Assembly (NCBI GenBank): GCA_000320545.1
Contig: ADNK01000442.1
Coordinates: forward strand, 1-61,644
Direction: 5' to 3'
Source of the DNA: Bigelowiella natans CCMP2755
Taxonomy: Eukaryota > Cercozoa > Chlorarachniophyceae
DNA: 61,644 nt
Shown: piece after piece, positions 13,068 to 25,204 of the stretch
Numbering within the stretch: position 1 is the first letter of the stretch
Layout: each line of letters opens with the position of its first letter
Translations under genes and position numbers: made by a program
Notes under the pieces: model-generated
Told to the model about the DNA's origin: nothing
Databases searched by the model: none
What the model saw: the letters and a program-made list of their open reading frames with translations, nothing else

Positions 13068-14575
13068 TCAGGGCAAGGGGAATTTAAATCCGACGAGGTC
13101 GCCGTACTTACTTCCAGCTCCACCTCTCCCGCCTCCTCCATCACCCTCCTGCTGCAGCTTTCGTAACAGTCTCGACTGTTTGTGGGCGTGGATTTTCTTG
13201 TGCTGCAGGTAACCGCTGAAACGGAAGCGAACCTCGCAGAACAAGGGGTTTACGCACGTCACTACGGCCGGAATCCATTGATGGGAGAACCTAAGCTCGC
13301 AGAGCTCCCCAGTTGCGGTTGGAACAAAAGAACGATTGCCGCCGTCAGCAGCAGCCGCAATGTCCCCCCCCCCTTCCTTGAGATCCTGACGACGATGGTG
13401 ATGATGATTCCCATCTGACGGCAGGGGTCCGGTGGTCTGTTGAATGGGAGCACTGGGTGACGACGGAATCTTGTCCGTTTTTGTATGAGGCCTGCTGCTT
13501 TCCTCCGCCATCTTCGTTCTCATTTCCAGCAGATGCGAAGGATTCGGTGCGGACGAGGAAACTCTGTGGCCAAGACCAGTCGTAGTAGTGGTCGTCGTCG
13601 TAGTCGTTATTGGAGACGCCATCGTCTTCGCGAGCGCTACTCCTGAGTTGCTGCCCGCACGATGATGGTGATGATGATGACGATGATGATGATGATGATG
13701 GGGGGGGGGATTGTGGTGAGGAGAGGCGTTTGCCGGCCCTCTTTTCGTCGTCCTTTCAGCAGCATTTGTGTCTGCTGCACGCTGCGCGGAATGTAATGAG
13801 GATGAGGACAGGCCTCCTGCGGTGGAGAGATTGCCATGGCGAGGAAGAGCTGGCCCCCCGCTGTGAGGGGTAGATCGAGGAGGAGGTAGATGAGTTCTCT
13901 TGCTGTCGTAGGAGGAGGAAGAGGATCCACCACTATGAGACGAAGGCGTCACCATTTCACCTGATGCCACAGCTGCTTCGGTCTTGCTGTAATGGCGACC
14001 ACCGCTTTCTCCTCCTCCTCCTGCTGCTGCTGCTGCTGTCGATGTTGATGTTGATGTGATCCTGGTGAGATCACCACGTGCCCCCTCCGTTGGAGCATCA
14101 GATGCGGTAGGCTCAGATACGGTGTGGCTCGCTGTGGTGGGGGAAGCATGTTGGAGATGACGATGTCGTATCCGCAGTTTTTGGTCGCCAAGAGATGAAT
14201 AGTTGCTGGGCGGCTTCTTCACATCACCACCTTGACTATCATCTCGGTGGGTCAAGGATACGGCTGCTGCCGCGGCAGCAGCTGTAGCTATCGTGTCGGC
14301 GCCGAGATTAGTCTCAGCCCTCGCAGTGAGTCTTGTCTGCATGCGTTTCATCTCATCAATCTCGTTCTGGAGCTGCGATATTCGGTTCGAGATGATACGA
14401 TTCACGATCTGCTGGTACTGAACCCAGAAAATCTCATTGCTGTTGCTGTTGCTGCTGTTGCTGCTACCTTTATTTGCTGCCACCGCTGCTGATGACCCTA
14501 GGCTGGAGCCCCTGCTTTTCTCGTCCACTCTCCTTCCCGTCAACGTAGACGATGATGCCTTGGCCTGGACAGAAA

Positions 14576-14609
<34 letters not shown>

Positions 14610-16679
14610 ACTGCTCCCAAAGAACTGCCTCGCATACTCAACCACAGTCTCATGTGGCATGGACTTGAAGATGGTGTCGACAAGGGAGACCGCCCCCCCT
14701 CCTTCGACCCCCTGCTCCGCCATTCCCACCTGGCGCTTGATGCTGCTCAGAGCCTGGCGGAACGCACGCTGCAGGGTGGCAATAGCGAAGCAGGTGCGCC
14801 CGATGTTGTTGGAGGTGTCGAGGGGATCCACGAGCACAAGAGGGTGGTCAGGAAAGGCGCTGCGATGACTCGCCCCTCCAAATTCAAAGTCGGGCGACGC
14901 GCCGCTGGTAATCGGCACCGCCACAGCGTGCAGCTGCGGGTTGAACCTGAACGCGAACGTGTCTAGGAAGAGGATGAGTAGCCGGCCGAGGTTGTTGGTC
15001 GGGCCGAATATCTCGCCGGAGAGCAGCTGACGCATCGCCGGATGAAGCGTCGACGCAAACGTGTCGAAGCCAGAGTTCGTGCGAAGGGCTGCGATGTACT
15101 TCTGCAGCAGGCGGTCACGCTGCAGCACACACACGATCATGAGTACCAGCCCATAGGATGATAGGCCCCCACGGTAGGGGTCGTCGAGGCCTTTTGTCAC
15201 AAGGAATTGCTTCAATATCAACGTCAGCGGCGCCAGCTCCGTGTACTCCGAGCAGAGGCCTCGCACGAACGCCCTCGTGGAGAGGCCGCGGTGCGATGGG
15301 GAACCGAAGGTGATGTCGACCGGGATGTGGCTGCCATCGATCTGCGCGATGACTTTGAGAATCGGCATCGCGGTTGCGGGGATGCTCTTGACCGAGTAGA
15401 TCCACGGCTGCGGCCGAAGCGCCTCGGCTAATCGCGTGTACACACTCCATTGCGGCCTGCTGCTGCTGCTGCTGCTGCTGCTGCCGTTGCTGCTGCTGCC
15501 AGAGTTGTCGCCGCCGCTGTGCGATTTGACTGCATAGTCGCAGACCACGAGGTCGATGTCCGAGGATGGGATGCAGAGATCTGTTGCGAAGGAGCCATAG
15601 ACCTCCGCCCTTGCCCCCGTCCACACCTCAGCGACAATCTTCCGGATGGCTGCGACGGCAGTCATCTGTCGGGGGTAACGGTCCTGCGTGAGGAGCGTCA
15701 GGAACCGCTGCATCTGCGCTATATCCGACGTGATTGCTCGCACGAGTTGCGGCGCCCCCCGCCAATGGCTCCCCACGACTTCGCAGTAAGCCTGCATCAT
15801 CGCTTGCATGCTTCGCTCGAGCCTCGTGGCGATAAGAAGGTGACCTGAGGGCCCAGGGGCATAGTACGACGCGGCGTTATCGAACACTGCAGCGGTGTTG
15901 CTGCGGTGATGGCGTTCTTGCTGCTGCTGCGGCTGCAGCTGCTGGTGGCGCTGCTGGTGGTGATGATGGTGGCGAGGATGGTATTTAGCATGCTGGCCGT
16001 GGTGGTGGGGGTGAGGCTGTTGCTGCTGCTGCCTCTGCTGGCCGGTGCTGTTCGAGTAGTACATACTTCCTCCTCCCCCTCCCCCTCCTCGTCTATCAAG
16101 AGAAGAAGAAGATAGGTGGTGGCGGTGTTGATGGTGATGGTGGTATTGTTGTTGGTGATGCTGCTGCTGCTGCTCCTGATGCTGCTGATGGCGATGCTGC
16201 TGCTCATGCTGGGACGCCCCCCCCCCCGAAAGAGCAGGAGAAGAAGATGCTACAGGGCCCCCTTCGCGCTGACGCTGGTAGTACTGGAATAAACGGCGAT
16301 AAGACGACGATCGCCTCGGAGGGGCCGGTGGCGGTTGCGGTGGCTGCTGATAGTGGTGGTGCTGCTGTTGATGGTATAGCATGAACGCAGGAGGAAGATT
16401 TCCACCCAGAGCGGCTGAATCGAGTGAGGCCTCATACTTGATCGAATGATACGTATCTGAGTTTCGCCCGTAGCGTTGAGAGACAAGAGCGTGCGTCAAT
16501 GGGAACTGCGATGAAGAGTACGGCGGTGGAGGAGGAGGAGGAGGAGGGGGGGGAGGATGTGCCTTCTGTTGCTGCTGAGCAGCTAGAGTAGAGGAGGATT
16601 TGACATCATCTTGCTGCAGGTGCGCCAGCCTGGCATTAGCGACCTCCTGGTCTTCTTGAATTGCGAACGGAACATGAAC
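13068..16679 (-). CDS. TRF4/Cid1-type non-canonical poly(A) polymerase with Tudor-like C-terminus
   Basis: The protein should add adenosines to RNA 3' ends for surveillance or decay. The catalytic palm carries YGSFATDLCIPSSDIDLVV near 15540-15600, with the GS motif followed by the D-x-D metal-binding pair. It is followed by the central domain (VKSIPATAMPILKVIAQIDG, VDITFG) and the PAP-associated region (TKGLDDPYRGGLSSYGLVLM near 15150). The N-terminal 220 residues are His/Gln/Ser/Pro-rich. Residues after the polymerase core are Ser/Thr/His-rich for about 450 positions. The tail (13100-13330) has a Tudor-like stretch, GELCELRFSHQWIPAVV followed by CEVRFRFSGY. The frame runs open upstream of 16499, where no ATG occurs, to a possible acceptor near 16679, so earlier exons exist. 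They may be the low-complexity frames at 17.1-21.1 kb. Confidence 0.85.
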
Positions 16680-16725
16680 TGCTGTCTGGAGGGGGGGGGG
16701 GATGGAAGGAGGGAGAGAGGCGGGG

Positions 16726-16764
<39 letters not shown>

Positions 16765-17085
16765 AAGAGAGAAGGTGGTCAAGAAGAGTACAAAGAATAA
16801 TAATAGTGATTATAGCATACAAATTCATTGAAGACTTCTTGAGTTTGGGGGGGGGTTGGCTTCATAGTCTATCCCAAGAAAGACGTCACAAATAGGAGGA
16901 GAGCAATAATAAGGGGGAGAGGGAACATAGAATATAGGGACAGAGGCAGAGTTATGCTCAATGCATACCACAGGCCCTTTTACGTAGAATTTGATGACGA
17001 TTCATTCCAAAATGATGTGTCTATGAATGTATGTTGCGCATGCCTCTGCCACTAGTACTACCACTAATACTAGTTGTCACTGCTA

Positions 17086-19824
17086 CTACTTCTGGCTGTT
17101 AGTGACCTTGCTCTGGTTCAAAGAAGTAGCAGTAGTAGAAGAAGGAGCATCTGTGTGTTTTGCAACTCCAGCACTGTCTCCGCTGACGATGCTACTAATA
17201 TTTTCGATGACACCTCCTCCTCCTCCAGTCCCCCCCCCTCCTATTCTTCCGGCAGGAGGAGCAGAGCCCGTAGTTGTGGTAGAGGCAGCAGCAGCAGAAG
17301 GAGGAGGAGTAGCAACTCTCGCTCCGCTGCCGAATCGTTTCGCCACCTCCGCATGCGACATTACACGGCCCCACGCTCCCCATCCAAACTGCTTTGAGAT
17401 TTCAGCATGAGAGAGCCGGGGGCGCCCTGCTGCTCCTGCTCCTGCCGCTACTACGGCTGCGGTGGTGGCTGCGGGGTGGGACCCGCTCCTTGCAGAAAAC
17501 GACGACCTCGGAGTGTTTTGTGACGTGCTTGGTGAGTGCAAAGACAGCAGCTTCGCATCGTCCTCGCTCCCAGAAAGGGAGAAGTAGGAGAGCACGTCTG
17601 AGGCGGTGTCCTCTGCACCAGATGTGGTTGTGTTATTCTGGTTGCTGATGATGCTGTTGTTGCCGAAGCTCCGCGCGCGCGGGCGGGCTAAGGTGGTAGA
17701 AGTTGGAGAATGCTGCTGCTGCTGGTGCTGCTGGTGGTGGTGTTGTTCTTGCGGGTGATGATGCAGACGACGATGGCTGTGATGATGCTGCTGCTGCTGG
17801 TGGTGGTGGTGATGATGATGGTCATCGTGTGCCTCTGCCCTCGAAGAGACGGTTTGGGTCGCTACGAAAGCTGCGTTTTGCTGCATCATTATTACCGCTG
17901 TTGCTGCCGCCGCCGTAGCTGCAGCAGCAGAGGGGGATGATGATGGTGATGAAGATGATGGTGATGATTGGTGGTTGGGAAAGCCACTACTGCTGGCGGG
18001 AGCTATCATCATTCCTGTTTCCTCCTCCCTGAGGTGATGCTGGTGGTGATGATGATGATGACGACGATAATGGGGTTCTGGACGGTGCTGCTGCTGGTGG
18101 TGGTGGCTTGGTGCTGCCACTACTCCTACTGCTGCTGTTGTTGTTGTTGATTTCATGCCGCTTCTGCCAACAGCTGAGTTTCTACCACAATCCTCACCAT
18201 TACCTTCGCCATACCCACGATGCTGCTGCTGCTGCTGCTGCTGCTGCAACGTCCGTTTGTTATTCACTTTCTTCGCATCATTAATTACTGTCCTTGTAGC
18301 CGCAGGCGTAATTGCAATTGTAGCCGTCATAGGAGGGGTGGTAATACTACGTTGCTGCTGAATCGGCTGCTGTTTGCCATCTCGCTGTCGTAGCCCCTGC
18401 TGCCCTCCTCCTTCCTTATGCTGCTGCTGCTGCTGCTGCGCCTTTTCTTCCTTCATCTCAATGATGTGGAACACAGTGTTGATGATTTTCTTCACGCACC
18501 TGCGAACCACCTTGCGCTTTCGATGCTGCCTCTTCCGCTCGAGTCGATGTATCTCAGCCCACATATTCGTCAGCAGCGCGCCGACGGCATTTCTACCCTG
18601 CTGCGCCGCGAAACGTTTGGTCCTCTCGATCTGTCGTACGCGAGTGCCGAGTCGCTGCAGGACGGTATCTATTGCCGTTCGTGCCGCCTCGTGGCTCTGC
18701 CTTCGCTTCCGCTCGTGCGCAATGCGTTCCAGCGTTATCTGGTGAGCCCTCGCCCGAGCACGAATGGCTTCCTTGGCTGCCACTGCGGAAGAAGAAGAAG
18801 AAGAAGAAGAGGAGGAGGAGGAGGAGGAAGTAGAAGTGATAATAGGAGTTGTGGTAGTAGTGGGAGCAGTAATGGTAGCAGCAGTAGCGGTAGTAGTAGT
18901 AGTAGTAGTGACGATTCCAATGCTACTGCTGGTGCTATTGGCCAACATGCCTTGGGGGGGTGACGCTGCGGGTACGGTCGTCGGTATCGTCGTCGTCGTC
19001 ATCTCGGTGTTGCTATGGCTCTTTGCATGATGGTGTTGGGGACGATGTTGGCTTGAGCGGCTACTGCTGGTACTACTACTGCTGTTCGATCGCCCGCGTC
19101 GTTTATTCCCTTTTTTAGCGGAGTTGACGGTTGGGGGAGTGAGGTGTTTCCCCTCCTTGCCATTACTGGCAGCTTTGATTTCTTCATTAAGCTTTCTCGA
19201 GTTATCATTATCGCCGTCCGTGTTGGATGTGAGTGAGTGGGGGGGGGATGCGGAAGAAGGGCGTGTATCCGTTATCGTTGGCTTGGTAATGTGCCGCACC
19301 GCATTCTCCTTCGCTGCTTCTACATTTGCCGCTGGAGAGATGGCCCTTTTATTTCTACTCATCATCCCTCCTCCTCCCCCTCTTATCTTTGTGCGAAGGA
19401 GAGTGGTAGCTAGGTGCTTGCAGGCCGAGAACAGCTGTGAATCCGCCGCTTGATCTAAGTCAATGGTACGGAAGCTCCCCTCCACGATGAGCCTCAGCGC
19501 CTCTGGACAAGCGTTCGTTGGGTTGCAGCAGAACGATGCTGACGAATGCAGCTTCACCGCAGCGCTACGGTTGTTACCCACGCCTTGATCATATCTGCGA
19601 TCATTAGCGGCGAGCCTGGCAGGTGGGGGCGAGGAGGGGGAGGTGGAGGTGGAGGTGGAGGTGGAGGTGGAGGATAGGGAAGGCGGATTGCTAGCACTGC
19701 CAGCACCATGTAGAGGGTTGGTAGCGTTCTCGTTGAGGCCTGTCATCATCACCGCAGTCCTGAGACATCGTTCCTGCACGTCGAGTGGGATCTGCTTCCA
19801 TTTTTTCGAAAGATGTTTCCCCAC
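17086..19824 (-). CDS. large low-complexity coding exon, function unknown
   Basis: A 912-codon open frame with runs of Ser, Gln, His, Thr and Ala encoded by trinucleotide microsatellites. Three stretches look like real protein. One is a basic amphipathic segment, GKHLSKKWKQIPLDVQERCL, at the 5' end. The second is a long Arg/Lys/Gln-rich coiled-coil-like stretch around 18430-18740 (ERIAHERKRRQSHEAART and RQHRKRKVVRRCVKKI). The third is a short tandem motif near 17330-17420, SHAEISKQFGWGAWG followed by SHAEVAKRFGSGA. Length and partial conservation of these segments argue for coding. It may be an upstream exon of the poly(A) polymerase gene; I could not prove the join. It begins without ATG, so earlier exons are expected. 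Confidence 0.5.
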   Translation of the reverse strand: MGKHLSKKWKQIPLDVQERCLRTAVMMTGLNENATNPLHGAGSASNPPSLSSTSTSTSTSTSPSSPPPARLAANDRRYDQGVGNNRSAAVKLHSSASFCCNPTNACPEALRLIVEGSFRTIDLDQAADSQLFSACKHLATTLLRTKIRGGGGGMMSRNKRAISPAANVEAAKENAVRHITKPTITDTRPSSASPPHSLTSNTDGDNDNSRKLNEEIKAASNGKEGKHLTPPTVNSAKKGNKRRGRSNSSSSTSSSRSSQHRPQHHHAKSHSNTEMTTTTIPTTVPAASPPQGMLANSTSSSIGIVTTTTTTTATAATITAPTTTTTPIITSTSSSSSSSSSSSSSSAVAAKEAIRARARAHQITLERIAHERKRRQSHEAARTAIDTVLQRLGTRVRQIERTKRFAAQQGRNAVGALLTNMWAEIHRLERKRQHRKRKVVRRCVKKIINTVFHIIEMKEEKAQQQQQQHKEGGGQQGLRQRDGKQQPIQQQRSITTPPMTATIAITPAATRTVINDAKKVNNKRTLQQQQQQQQHRGYGEGNGEDCGRNSAVGRSGMKSTTTTAAVGVVAAPSHHHQQQHRPEPHYRRHHHHHHQHHLREEETGMMIAPASSSGFPNHQSSPSSSSPSSSPSAAAATAAAATAVIMMQQNAAFVATQTVSSRAEAHDDHHHHHHHQQQQHHHSHRRLHHHPQEQHHHQQHQQQQHSPTSTTLARPRARSFGNNSIISNQNNTTTSGAEDTASDVLSYFSLSGSEDDAKLLSLHSPSTSQNTPRSSFSARSGSHPAATTAAVVAAGAGAAGRPRLSHAEISKQFGWGAWGRVMSHAEVAKRFGSGARVATPPPSAAAASTTTTGSAPPAGRIGGGGTGGGGGVIENISSIVSGDSAGVAKHTDAPSSTTATSLNQSKVTNSQK

Positions 19825-19974
19825 TAGAGAAGATTGTGCGGGGGGGGAACCGTCGCTTCTAAGTTTGGTCGTCGCCCCCCCCCCGGTTTCCTTCCTCCCC
19901 CCCGATCCCTCCCCCCCGGTAGTCTTTCTATCACAGCTGCTGGCTTTCGTGCGTTTCGTTTCCTCAAGAAAGGC

Positions 19975-20013
19975 CTATGTGTGCCGTAAGGTAGTACCAA
20001 TGAGCAATTGCAT

Positions 20014-20050
<37 letters not shown>

Positions 20051-21093
20051 AAACGTACACACATACACTTTACCTTTTTAATCTGCTCGCGAAGCCTCGA
20101 GGCTACGAACGCTGGCAGCGAGAAGACTTGCAAGAAACTCTGTTGCTGCTGCTGCTGCTGCTGTTTCTGCCCGTGGTGAGGTGCTGTCGCTGCTGCAATG
20201 TTGGCCTTAATCCTCTCTCGAAGCGCGCCATCAATGACCTCGGCGAGCCGCCGAGTATTCTTGATCACGGAGGGGTGGTTGGAGCCATTCAGATCGACAG
20301 TCAAAGACCATTTCAATTGTTTCTGCTGCTGATGCTGCATCCGAGATGTTGTTGTTGTTATTGTTGATGATGATGATGATGAAGATGATGATGGAGGTGA
20401 TATGAGAGCAGTACTCATGCGAATAGCGCCCAGCAGCTGATGACCGAGTTGATTTCCGTACCATGAAGGACGTGACAACGCTAATCTGGCATCATCATCA
20501 TGACCATCATTCTGCTTGCTACCGCTATCATCATCGTCGTCGTAATCATCATTCCCGTCCACAATATCAAACCGTCCATTATCACCATCCCTCGCTCTTC
20601 TCCTCCTCCTCCTCATTTCGTTCCCACTGCTACCACCCCTTCCGTCATGACTAAGGGATAGATTGAAGCTACAACCCTCCCCATATTTAGCAATGAACCA
20701 ACGCGCGTAGCTCCAAAATGTTACTCCCGCGCTCAGCCTTCTTAGAGTGCTGAGGTCAGCTGCCGTTTGCTTCTGTTCCAATATCTTTTTCTTCTTCATC
20801 TCGCGAGCTCCTCCGCCTCCTTTTCTGTCTTTTTGGTGAGCAGCCATGATCGGTTGGCGAGGGGGCGCGGATGACGATGACGAGGAGTAGTGCTCGTCGC
20901 TGTCGTTGATTGTAGCATTTGTGTGGCTTCTACTACCTTTGTCGCTGATGTTATTATCGCTTCTGCTACTGCTACTGCTGCTGCTGCTGCTGCCATATTT
21001 GGGAATCTCCGGTGGTATGAAGAACAATCTATGCCTTTGATGATGATAAAGGGATACTTGAGAGACACTTAACCGACACTCTAGTAGAAACAC
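19975..21093 (-). CDS. coding exon upstream of the low-complexity frame, unknown
   Basis: An open frame of about 370 codons, probably an exon of the same transcription unit as 17086-19824. Globular-looking parts are RRLSAGVTFWSYARWFIAKY (20700-20760), WSLTVDLNGSNHPSVIKNTR (20250-20310) and LPAFVASRLREQIKK (20070-20115), separated by Ser, Asp and Gln runs. After REQIKK there is a GTAAAG donor followed by (GA)n intron-like sequence. The frame starts at a non-ATG codon; the first in-frame ATG falls about 80 codons in. No family recognised. Confidence 0.45.
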
Positions 21094-21317
21094 AATTCAA
21101 ACCTGCCCCACCCCCCTCTTCTTCCACTCTCTATTCCTTCCATTCAAATACGTACGGGGGCGTTACTACCATGTCTCCTTGGGAGTGCTTTCTGTGGGCA
21201 GGAAACCGGATTGGCGAACGTCGGCTCTCTTCCACTAATGGTTGTGGGGGAGGGGCAATTCAACGCTTATGACCAAAAATCATTTCGAAATTTGCTTTTT
21301 CGAAAACATCTTGTGTC

Positions 21318-22480
21318 CTAGAGGAGGAGAATGAAGCACACCATTATGTTTCGAAAGGTTTTGAATGGAGAATGACCAAGCAGAGAGTGCTGCAGCAATA
21401 ACAACAAGAGGAGTATACGTACGGTATCTGATAGTGCTCGAAGGAGAATGTGGATTTTACGCTTCTCCGGGGCTGACGAGGGCTCGCTTCTCCCGATTGT
21501 AGTCGTGGGCAATTTCAGCTTGGACCCTGGTTGCACCCGTGGTGCGATGCGACCTTTCTTTTTGAGAAACGAGATAGCTGCCTTTAAAGAGAAAGACCGC
21601 GGGTATCTCTTGCTAAATCCCGTCACTGCCTCCCAAGGCATGTAGACGAAGAGAGAACGGAGGTCTGCACAAGAGTAAGGACGAGGGGTGAAACGGCAAG
21701 GCGAGTAGGGGATTATTATATTGAATACGTTTGTCATATCTGAGAAGATAGATTTCCAACAGTGGTTATTTGTCACGGAACAGCAGGTGCAAGATGGGTT
21801 TTATGTATTACCATCTACAGCGAATGTGTCGCTCTTGTAGAGAAACGCGTAGATTCCTTCGCTTCCCGTTTGAATTTGCCTGGCGCGCATGTCCAGCGTC
21901 GCGGCCACAAATTCCTCGTCAGAAATCGTCAGGATCGCCCGTTGCTGTGTCACCACAATACCACAAACATCAGGCTTTTTTGTTCACATAATCCTATGAA
22001 TTCCTCCTCTTTTTGGCTCTCCTCTTGCTTTTTGACTATATGCAGTTTTGAACGTTGTATCATGGTCCTACTTTTGTGATGGGTAAAGATCCTAGCCATT
22101 TGAAAGCATCGTCTACAATCTGATTGGGCATAAACAAGGCATTTGTTCAGAGGGAGGGGCCTCGTATCGACGAAAATAAAAAGAAAGAACCTTCTTCTCC
22201 TCTGGAGAATCCTCCCCCGCCCTTGTCGACGTGAAGACATCCAAAGGAAGCTGCTTCGCTGTGAGGAACGTCTCCTGCCATCGCTTCTGGGCGGGGTTTT
22301 GCAGATCAGCAGCTGCTCGCTTGGCTGATATGAGGACCAAAATATGGAAGAATACATTTCTTAGTCACACGTGGGTCGAAAAGGATGCCATTGGATCAAG
22401 TTGCTTCTTTTCGCGAGTTTCCGATAATACCTTCTTCTCGGGCCTTCTCACGCTGCAAACGTCGTCTGAGCCGCTCTCTC
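21318..22480 (-). CDS. unknown charged protein, 5 exons
   Basis: Five minus-strand exons join with matching phases. The protein starts at an ATG near 22480 (MRERLRRRLQREKAREE), continues AKRAAADLQNPAQKRWQETF (exon near 22230-22330) and then QRAILTISDEEFVAATLDMR (near 21890-21950). It goes on with DLRSLFVYMPWEAVTGFSKR (near 21610-21690) and a basic segment ending near 21423. A last short exon ends NIMVCFILLL and a stop at 21318. The protein is about 220 residues, with a coiled-coil-like basic N-terminus and a mixed central domain. I do not recognise the family. Phase agreement over four introns makes a real gene likely. Confidence 0.6.
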
Positions 22481-23709
22481 ATGTACTATTTAGTTGTACA
22501 TACGGTCATATTCAAAGGGAGGAAGATAAAAGGGGGGAGGGACGACGATTGAAGGCAGCCAGCAGCCCTGCAACAGGCTTTGTAGAGATTGCCTCTGCCT
22601 TCGTGTCGCTTTGTCGTTCGCCGAACAAAAGGATCTGCTAAGATTAAGGTCTCGCAAAGGATTTGTGTAATCATGTAGAATGTAGTATGTTTTGTTCCTA
22701 TAATAAGGCAAAAGCCATGACGCATCGAAAAGATAAGCCCCTCAGCGTTTTGTGTTCGGACACTTGAAATTTTAGGTTTTAACTGGACGAGGAAAGTTCA
22801 AAATTTACACCGGGTTTGACGAGATATTCCTCCCAAACTTTCGCTTGAGAATCATCCGACGGAGGAGGAGCGGCTTTCATCGTGTTTGCCCTAAGTATCT
22901 TCAATATATCCTAGTAGAAAATTTCCAAATTATGTAAGGGCGCTTATCAAGATCTGAGGAGAGAAAGGTGAATCTTCAACAGAAACGACTTGCGTTTGGT
23001 ATTGCGTCTAAGGTAACGCTGAGAAACGACGACACTCCAACCGAAGGAGGATTCAACTCGCCCCCTCGACAGGTTAGCGATGAAGGGATAGGAGAGAAAA
23101 CGATAGAATAGGTGGATCAGGATGTCCTCTTCTTGCACGTAACAATTGCTGCAATAACTTCTGCGAGTTCATCTCAACCGTTAAGCTTCAACTGATTTTC
23201 GTGCATAGTTTCTCTCCAGCAATTGTTCGATCCGTTGGGAACTTCATGAACTAACTTGAGCCGTGAATAATCTTAGTTTGCGAGACGAACTTTTGCTAGC
23301 ATTCGTGAAGAATGGATCATAGGCAGGAAGCCCCCTTGCCTGGATATACGGTAGAAACTATCTGATGACAGTTAAAGAGAGTAAAGCGAGCGAAACTCGA
23401 AATTCGCCTGGCGCCCTTGACCACTGCCTTGGATAATGGAAACAAATTGCAACATAAAGAGCATAGAACTGAAAATCCTCATTAGCAGAGAAAGTGGGAT
23501 CCCATCATCTGATAATCTGAAATTAAATTCCTAGGGTTTCACTCCAAATTTTGTGAAGCACCACGTGAAAGGAGATCCGCACAGGCTGCAGAATAAGTAA
23601 TAAACCGACACTGCACATGCGTACGGACTTTCGATAGTATAATGATGCCACGTCTTCTCTCTTATACCTTCCTTCCTTCTATTGTTTGTTGTTTTGGTAT
23701 CTCCAACAG
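22481..23709. other. spacer, possible undetected 5' exons
   Basis: No convincing exon found. The 23642-23700 part is open upstream of the ciliary-protein exon and may hold its first exon. Little microsatellite sequence. Confidence 0.4.
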
Positions 23710-24684
23710 GTACGCAGACACTTCGAAAACCGACGAAGATGTGTTGGGTCGCACCAGTTTCAAATCGGAGTATAAGGGGGCATCACGGGTAAAGCCAGGG
23801 ATGTACCACGCTCCGACGAATAATAACAGGTTAAGGGGTTTAGTTATCAATAACACCGTTGCAACTGTTCTCTGGATATAGACAGAAACATCACGACAAA
23901 AATCTTGTTCTACCTAATCATTCCGCTACGATGGTTTCTACTACTATTCTTCTTCTCTACTCTCTTAGACTCAAGGAGAAGTATGAGCCAATCCCGGTGG
24001 TGGGATGGAAATCGAATTCCCATAGCACAATACAAGGAAAGTATGGCGTCAAGAAAACCCAAGTTTTGACACAAGAAAGCTTCATCGGAATCTCGAACAA
24101 TAGGATTCTGCAGGCGAGCGACATGAAATCCTCCATGGCTGCTGATTACACAACACACAGAGGAACGTTAAAACCTTCTACTGGAGATATTTTGTAAGTA
24201 TCTGAATTGAGTTTAGCGTATTTAAAATAGAAGTACAAACATTGACGAAATCTATACTCGCACTTGAGTGGCGTAGCTTACGCAAAACGCTGTTCACATA
24301 AGGGGTACTGCGTTTCTTCATGCATAATGATTCACACATGCAGATTTGGTACGGCGAAAGCTGAAGAAGGACGCATTCCAGGATATTCTGGGCATACTTC
24401 TCAGTCGCAGCTCTTAAAACGTACATCGTTTTCGCACAAATCAGTATTGGTCCCACTAATGATTCCTCCCCTCCCATATTGCAGGAAAGGTAGTAGGCAA
24501 CGTGAGGAATGCCATGAACGATCGTAATCTTACGCTACAAGCTGGGGGTTATAAGCACAATAAAATGGGGTATTCTGGTCATATTCCCACGGATTTCTCA
24601 AATGATACCCGGAGAGCAATTCCCGCGAATGCCAAGAATCAGATTAAAGCTGGCCTAAGAACTGGTAATGGAAGAAACCTCTAA
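23710..24684 (+). CDS. probable ciliary microtubule inner protein (FAM166/CIMIP2-like)
   Basis: Four plus-strand exons join in phase: TSFKSEYKGASRVKPGMYHA (from 23710), LKEKYEPIPVVGW (from about 23971), FGTAKAEEGRIPGYSGH (from about 24344), and a last exon containing KMGYSGHIPTDFSND that ends at 24684. The repeated G-Y-S-G-H-x-P motif (IPGYSGHT, MGYSGHIP) is typical of small axonemal proteins of the FAM166 (DUF2475) type that sit inside doublet microtubules. The protein is basic, rich in Ser/Thr/Asn, and has no transmembrane segment. The first exon was not identified, and the acceptor of the last exon is slightly ambiguous. If correct, the organism makes flagella. Confidence 0.55.
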
Positions 24685-25204
24685 GATGTTCCTGGAGCAA
24701 AAAACGGGCCTAGGTGTTTACTAATGTAGTACTTTGTATTTCTTTATTTTTCAGGAATTGTAACTCCAAGCATGAATTTATCGTAAAGGGCTCTTAATTG
24801 CCTCCCAGATGCAGCAAAGTAATATTAGAGAATATACTCGGAAAATGGTGGGAGTTCATCTTTTCTAAGATCTACGAGAATCATTGCGCTGCAAAGGGAA
24901 AACCAACGTCTGACCATAGGATAAATAATAGCGCGTAGCATGCATGTTTACCAGAAATGTGAATGTACCTAGATGTTCTAGCATAGCTTAAGTCGTTCTA
25001 TATGATCTGCAAAGCAACGTGTGTATGTCTAGCTAGCAGCGCGTAGCGCCCCAGCATGGTATATAAATTCACTCACGGCCCATCTATGCACATGCATGCA
25101 CAACCAAGGCATGTGTGTGTATTGTGGGGCATGCGGGGAGTAGCTAGCTACATGCAATAGCATGCCAATATACTTTAGCACGCATGCGCACTATGGACAT
25201 ACGT

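Noticed and set aside
15115-15848. Plus- and minus-strand frames of 130-170 codons in other phases
   Set aside because: Shadows of the poly(A) polymerase core.
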